A stretch of 64,000 nucleotides of DNA, taken from positions 1-64,000 of the forward strand of contig NZ_JNXI01000005.1 in NCBI RefSeq assembly GCF_000717055.1. The letters are read 5' to 3'. The DNA is from Streptomyces iakyrus. Its GTDB lineage: Bacteria; Actinomycetota; Actinomycetes; Streptomycetales; Streptomycetaceae. Position numbers and translations under genes: made by a program. This document shows positions 61,574-64,000 of the stretch, in pieces (within the stretch, counting starts at the first letter, position 1; the number at the start of each line of letters is the position of its first letter). Below the pieces are notes generated by a model. That model ran no database searches and was not told the origin of the DNA. It worked only from the letters and a program-made list of their open reading frames with translations.

Positions 61574-62286
61574 CCTCGGGACTCTGGGAACTCGTACTCA
61601 AGGGCGTCTGGGTCACGATCCAGCTGCTCGTCTGCAGCGCACTGCTGGGCGCCGCGGTGTCCTTCGTCGTCGGCGTGGCGCGCACCCACCGGCTGTGGAT
61701 CGTCCGCTTCCTCGCGGGCGTCTACACCGAGGTGTTCCGCGGCACGTCGGCCCTGGTGATGATCTTCTGGGTGTACTTCGTGCTGCCCGTCGCCTTCGGC
61801 TGGCAGCTGGTGCCGCTGTGGGCGGGCACCCTCGCGCTCGGCCTGACCTACGGGGCGTACGGCTCCGAGATCGTGCGCGGCGCGCTGAACGCGGTCGACC
61901 CGGCGCAGAAGGAGGGCGGGATCGCGCTCAGCTTCACGCCCTGGCAGCGGCTGCGGCTGATCCTGCTTCCGCAGGCCGTGCCGGAGATGATCCCGCCGTT
62001 CTCCAACCTGCTGGTCGAACTGCTCAAGGGCACCGCCCTGGTGTCGATCATGGGCATGGGTGACCTGGCGTTCAGCGGCAACCTGGTGCGCCTCGCGCTC
62101 CAGGAGAGCGCGGAGATCTACACGATCGTGCTGCTGATCTACTTCGTGATCGCCTTCGTCCTGACCCGCGGCATGCGCGGCCTGGAGCACAGGCTCAAGG
62201 CCGGTACGGGCAAGCCGGTCGGCAGCACGCCCGACCAGGAACTCGACCGTCCGCAGACCACCGGCGTGGGAGGTGCTGTCGCATGA
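61570..62286 (+). CDS. ehuC: polar-amino-acid-type ABC permease, EhuC-like
   Basis: This 238-residue inner-membrane permease of the HisM/GlnP type has four to five membrane segments from LKGVWVTIQLLVCSALLGAA. The EAA-like loop includes KEGGIALSFTPWQRLRLILL. It overlaps ehuB and ehuD by ATGA at both ends. It forms the channel with EhuD. The transported compound is set by EhuB. Confidence 0.88.
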   Translation: MTSGLWELVLKGVWVTIQLLVCSALLGAAVSFVVGVARTHRLWIVRFLAGVYTEVFRGTSALVMIFWVYFVLPVAFGWQLVPLWAGTLALGLTYGAYGSEIVRGALNAVDPAQKEGGIALSFTPWQRLRLILLPQAVPEMIPPFSNLLVELLKGTALVSIMGMGDLAFSGNLVRLALQESAEIYTIVLLIYFVIAFVLTRGMRGLEHRLKAGTGKPVGSTPDQELDRPQTTGVGGAVA

Positions 62287-62933
62287 AGTGGGACTGGAGC
62301 GCTGTCAGCGGCTTCATGCCGGACCTCTGGGCCGGTCTGCTGGTCACCCTGCAGATCCTGGTCCTCGGCTCGTTGATCTCGTTCGCGCTGGGCCTGGTGT
62401 GGGCACTGCTGATGCGGGTGCCCTCGCGGTGGGTGACCTGGCCGGTCGGCGCGGTCACGGAGTTCGTCCGCAACACCCCGCTGCTGGTGCAGTTGTTCTT
62501 CCTCTTCTACGTGCTGCCCGAGTGGGGCGTGACCTTCTCGGCGCTGACCACCGGCGTCTTCGCTATCGGGCTGCACTACTCGACGTACACGATGCAGGTC
62601 TACCGGGCCGGCATCGAGGCCGTGCCGGCCGGCCAGTGGGAGGCGGCGACGGCACTGAACCTGCCGCTGCGCCGGACGTGGACCGCGGTGATCCTGCCGC
62701 AGGCGGTGCGCCGGGTCGTCCCGGCCCTCGGCAACTACGTGATCTCCATGCTCAAGGACACGCCGCTGGTCATGGCGATCACCGTGCTGGAGATGCTCGG
62801 CCGGGCGCGCCTGTACTCGCAGGAGCACTTCCAGTTCACCGAACCGCTGACGGTGATCGGCGTGGCCTTCATCGTCATTTCCTACCTGGCCTCCCTTGCC
62901 CTGCGAGCCCTGGAGCGACGCCTTGCCCACTGA
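62283..62933 (+). CDS. ehuD: polar-amino-acid-type ABC permease, EhuD-like
   Basis: This 216-residue permease pairs with EhuC. It starts KWDWSAVSGFMPDLWAGLLV, has the family loop AGQWEAATALNLPLRRTWTA and ends in ALRALERRLAH. The ATG is in an ATGA overlap with ehuC. The ehuA start lies inside its 3' end, so all four transport genes are coupled. Confidence 0.88.
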   Translation: MKWDWSAVSGFMPDLWAGLLVTLQILVLGSLISFALGLVWALLMRVPSRWVTWPVGAVTEFVRNTPLLVQLFFLFYVLPEWGVTFSALTTGVFAIGLHYSTYTMQVYRAGIEAVPAGQWEAATALNLPLRRTWTAVILPQAVRRVVPALGNYVISMLKDTPLVMAITVLEMLGRARLYSQEHFQFTEPLTVIGVAFIVISYLASLALRALERRLAH

Positions 62934-63720
62934 CACTCTCCCCAATTCCGGGACCGACCCCGAGAAGAACCCCGCCCGCAGCACCGGCGAACTGATCCGG
63001 CTGGAGCAGGTGACCAAGCGGTTCGGGAGCAACACCGTCCTGGACCACCTGGACTTCTCCGTCGACGCCGGCAAGCACGTCACCCTGATCGGCCCGTCGG
63101 GGTCCGGCAAGACCACGATCCTGCGGCTGCTGATGACCCTGCTCAAGCCCGACGAGGGCACGATCACGGTCGACGGGCAGCAGCTGTTCCCGGCCTCCGA
63201 CAAGCAGGTCCGCGAGGTCCGCAAGAAGATCGGGATGGTGTTCCAGCAGTTCAACCTGTTCCCGAACATGACGGTGCTGCGGAACATCACCGAGGCGCCG
63301 GTCACCGTCCTCGGCATGCCGAAGGACGAGGCGGTGGAGCGGGCCAAGGGCCTGCTGGACATGGTGGGCCTGGCCGACAAGTGCGACGCGCACCCCGCCC
63401 AGCTCTCCGGCGGCCAGCAGCAGCGGGTGGCGATCGCCCGGGCCCTGGCGATGCGCCCGCAGGTGCTGCTGCTGGACGAGGTGACCTCCGCGCTCGACCC
63501 CGAGCTGGTCGCGGGAGTCCTCGACGTCCTCAGGGACATCGCCCGCTCCACGGACATCACGATGCTCTGTGTGACCCACGAGATGAATTTCGCCCGGGAC
63601 ATCTCCGACCAGGTCCTGATGTTCGATTCGGGCCGGATCATCGAGGCGGGCCCGCCGGAGAAAATCTTCAGCGACCCGGAGCTGGACCGGACACGGGAGT
63701 TCCTCAGCGCAGTGCTCTGA
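62923..63720 (+). CDS. ehuA: polar-amino-acid-type ABC ATPase, EhuA-like
   Basis: This protein of about 265 residues is the ATPase that powers EhuBCD. Walker A reads GPSGSGKTT, the Q-loop VFQQFNLFPN, the signature LSGGQQQRVAIARAL, Walker B LLLDEVTSALD and the switch His VTHEMNFARD. The start chosen is TTG 62923 with GGAGCGA 5 nt upstream; a TTG 27 nt earlier is possible. It overlaps ehuD by 11 nt and a hairpin follows its stop. Confidence 0.9.
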   Translation: MPTDTLPNSGTDPEKNPARSTGELIRLEQVTKRFGSNTVLDHLDFSVDAGKHVTLIGPSGSGKTTILRLLMTLLKPDEGTITVDGQQLFPASDKQVREVRKKIGMVFQQFNLFPNMTVLRNITEAPVTVLGMPKDEAVERAKGLLDMVGLADKCDAHPAQLSGGQQQRVAIARALAMRPQVLLLDEVTSALDPELVAGVLDVLRDIARSTDITMLCVTHEMNFARDISDQVLMFDSGRIIEAGPPEKIFSDPELDRTREFLSAVL

Positions 63721-63734
63721 CTACGGCCGGTGAG

Positions 63735-63772
63735 CAGCCGGAACACCCGGCCCGTCGACCGGGGTGCGGCTG
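63735..63772 (+). terminator. hairpin after ehuA
   Basis: CAGCCG and CACCCGG on the left pair with CCGGGGTG and CGGCTG on the right, with small bulges and an 8-nt loop. It lies 14 bp after the ehuA stop. There is no T-tract. Confidence 0.5.
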
Positions 63773-63780
63773 GGGCATGC

Positions 63781-63798
63781 CTCTGACATATGCCAGAG
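63781..63798. promoter_or_regulatory. CATATG-centred palindrome before the terminal regulator gene
   Basis: CTCTGACATATGCCAGAG is an 18-bp inverted repeat with one mismatched pair. It resembles the perfect CCTGGCATATGCCAGG at 49605-49620. It lies about 130 bp before the partial regulator gene and could be its operator. Confidence 0.45.
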
Positions 63799-63928
63799 TG
63801 TCATTGCCCCAGTCCGGGGCCCCGGGAATCTTGCCAACCCCCGCTCCCCGCAAGGCCATTGCCGGTTAACCTGGAAAAGGTTCACTGACCGGATTACGGC
63901 CCTACAGCAAGCGCAGGGGGAGACCACC

Positions 63929-64000
63929 GTGGCGCTGAAGCACGAGCCGACCACCCCGTACCACTCGGCCCAGGAAGCCCTGCGCGTCCTGGAGACGGTG
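63929..64000 (+). CDS. partial regulator gene, probably IclR type (cut by window end)
   Basis: The first 24 codons are present. GTG 63929 has GGGGGAG 6 nt upstream. The peptide contains YHSAQEALRVLETV, which fits the first helix of an IclR-type winged-helix domain (pattern SAxxALRVLE). The rest lies beyond the window. It may control the adjacent catabolic and transport genes. Too little is seen for a firm family. Confidence 0.5.
   Translation, partial: MALKHEPTTPYHSAQEALRVLETV

Noticed and set aside
60030..63720. Complete ectoine uptake and degradation locus
   Set aside because: Only the Ehu-like transporter and EutA-like proteins are present; the hydrolase, deacetylase and the other eut/doe genes are absent from the window.

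Overview
The window is a high-GC actinobacterial chromosome segment, almost certainly Streptomyces. GC is very high with strong G/C at third codon positions, GTG/TTG starts and Tat-type lipoproteins occur, adpA carries a TTA codon, and the gene order (leucine-catabolic operon - desferrioxamine cluster - hexosaminidase - glmS - adpA - ornA - cebREFG/bglC - cdgA) is familiar from S. coelicolor and relatives. No phage, insertion sequence, integrase or CRISPR array was seen.

Layout. (1) 1-6.4 kb: a TetR regulator diverges from a tight mccB-mccA-hmgL-acdH operon for leucine and branched-chain acyl-CoA breakdown; two TTA-CG-rich palindromes lie between them. (2) 6.4-13.8 kb: the desferrioxamine system. 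An iron box precedes the Tat-lipoprotein receptor desE and the ferric reductase desF. A second iron box precedes desABCD, whose genes are translationally coupled. (3) 13.9-22.3 kb: amino-sugar and housekeeping genes: a secreted GH20 hexosaminidase with a DasR-like site, a DUF4429/SHOCT protein, a Tat-exported metallophosphatase, a probably leaderless 85-residue gene in operon with a second glmS, a SatP-like permease and a universal stress protein. (4) 22.3-24.9 kb: the developmental regulator adpA, ornA and tRNA-His. (5) 24.9-33.2 kb: an MFS exporter and a Nudix hydrolase, then the cellobiose system cebR / cebEFG / bglC with two CebR operators, one overlapping the bglC start codon.

(6) 33.2-39.4 kb: a VapBC toxin-antitoxin pair, then a second sugar ABC importer without its own ATPase and an OmpR-type two-component system. 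(7) 39.5-44.9 kb: a membrane-anchored protein, a spermidine-synthase-fold protein, a possible primase/polymerase-like small protein divergent from an NsdA-like regulator, a histidine phosphatase and a PAP2 phosphatase. (8) 44.9-49.0 kb: three overlapping genes encoding a four-cysteine PD-(D/E)XK nuclease, a protein of unknown function and an SF1B helicase. This is the best candidate for an undescribed machine. (9) 49.2-55.9 kb: two small conserved genes, the second running into tRNA-Lys; an M6-like secreted protease; cdgA (PAS-GGDEF-EAL); a luciferase-like oxidoreductase; two small membrane proteins.

(10) 55.9-64.0 kb: a catabolic module of two Asp/Glu-racemase or maleate-isomerase-type enzymes, a D-2-hydroxyacid dehydrogenase, an amidase, a DUF3830 protein and an EhuBCDA-type importer. 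The ectoine-degradation enzymes usually found with Ehu are absent, so its substrate is open. The window ends 24 codons into a probable IclR-type regulator.

Functions are read from motifs, lengths and context only; no database search was possible. Gene names follow recognised Streptomyces families, and where the start is uncertain the ribosome-binding site decided it.
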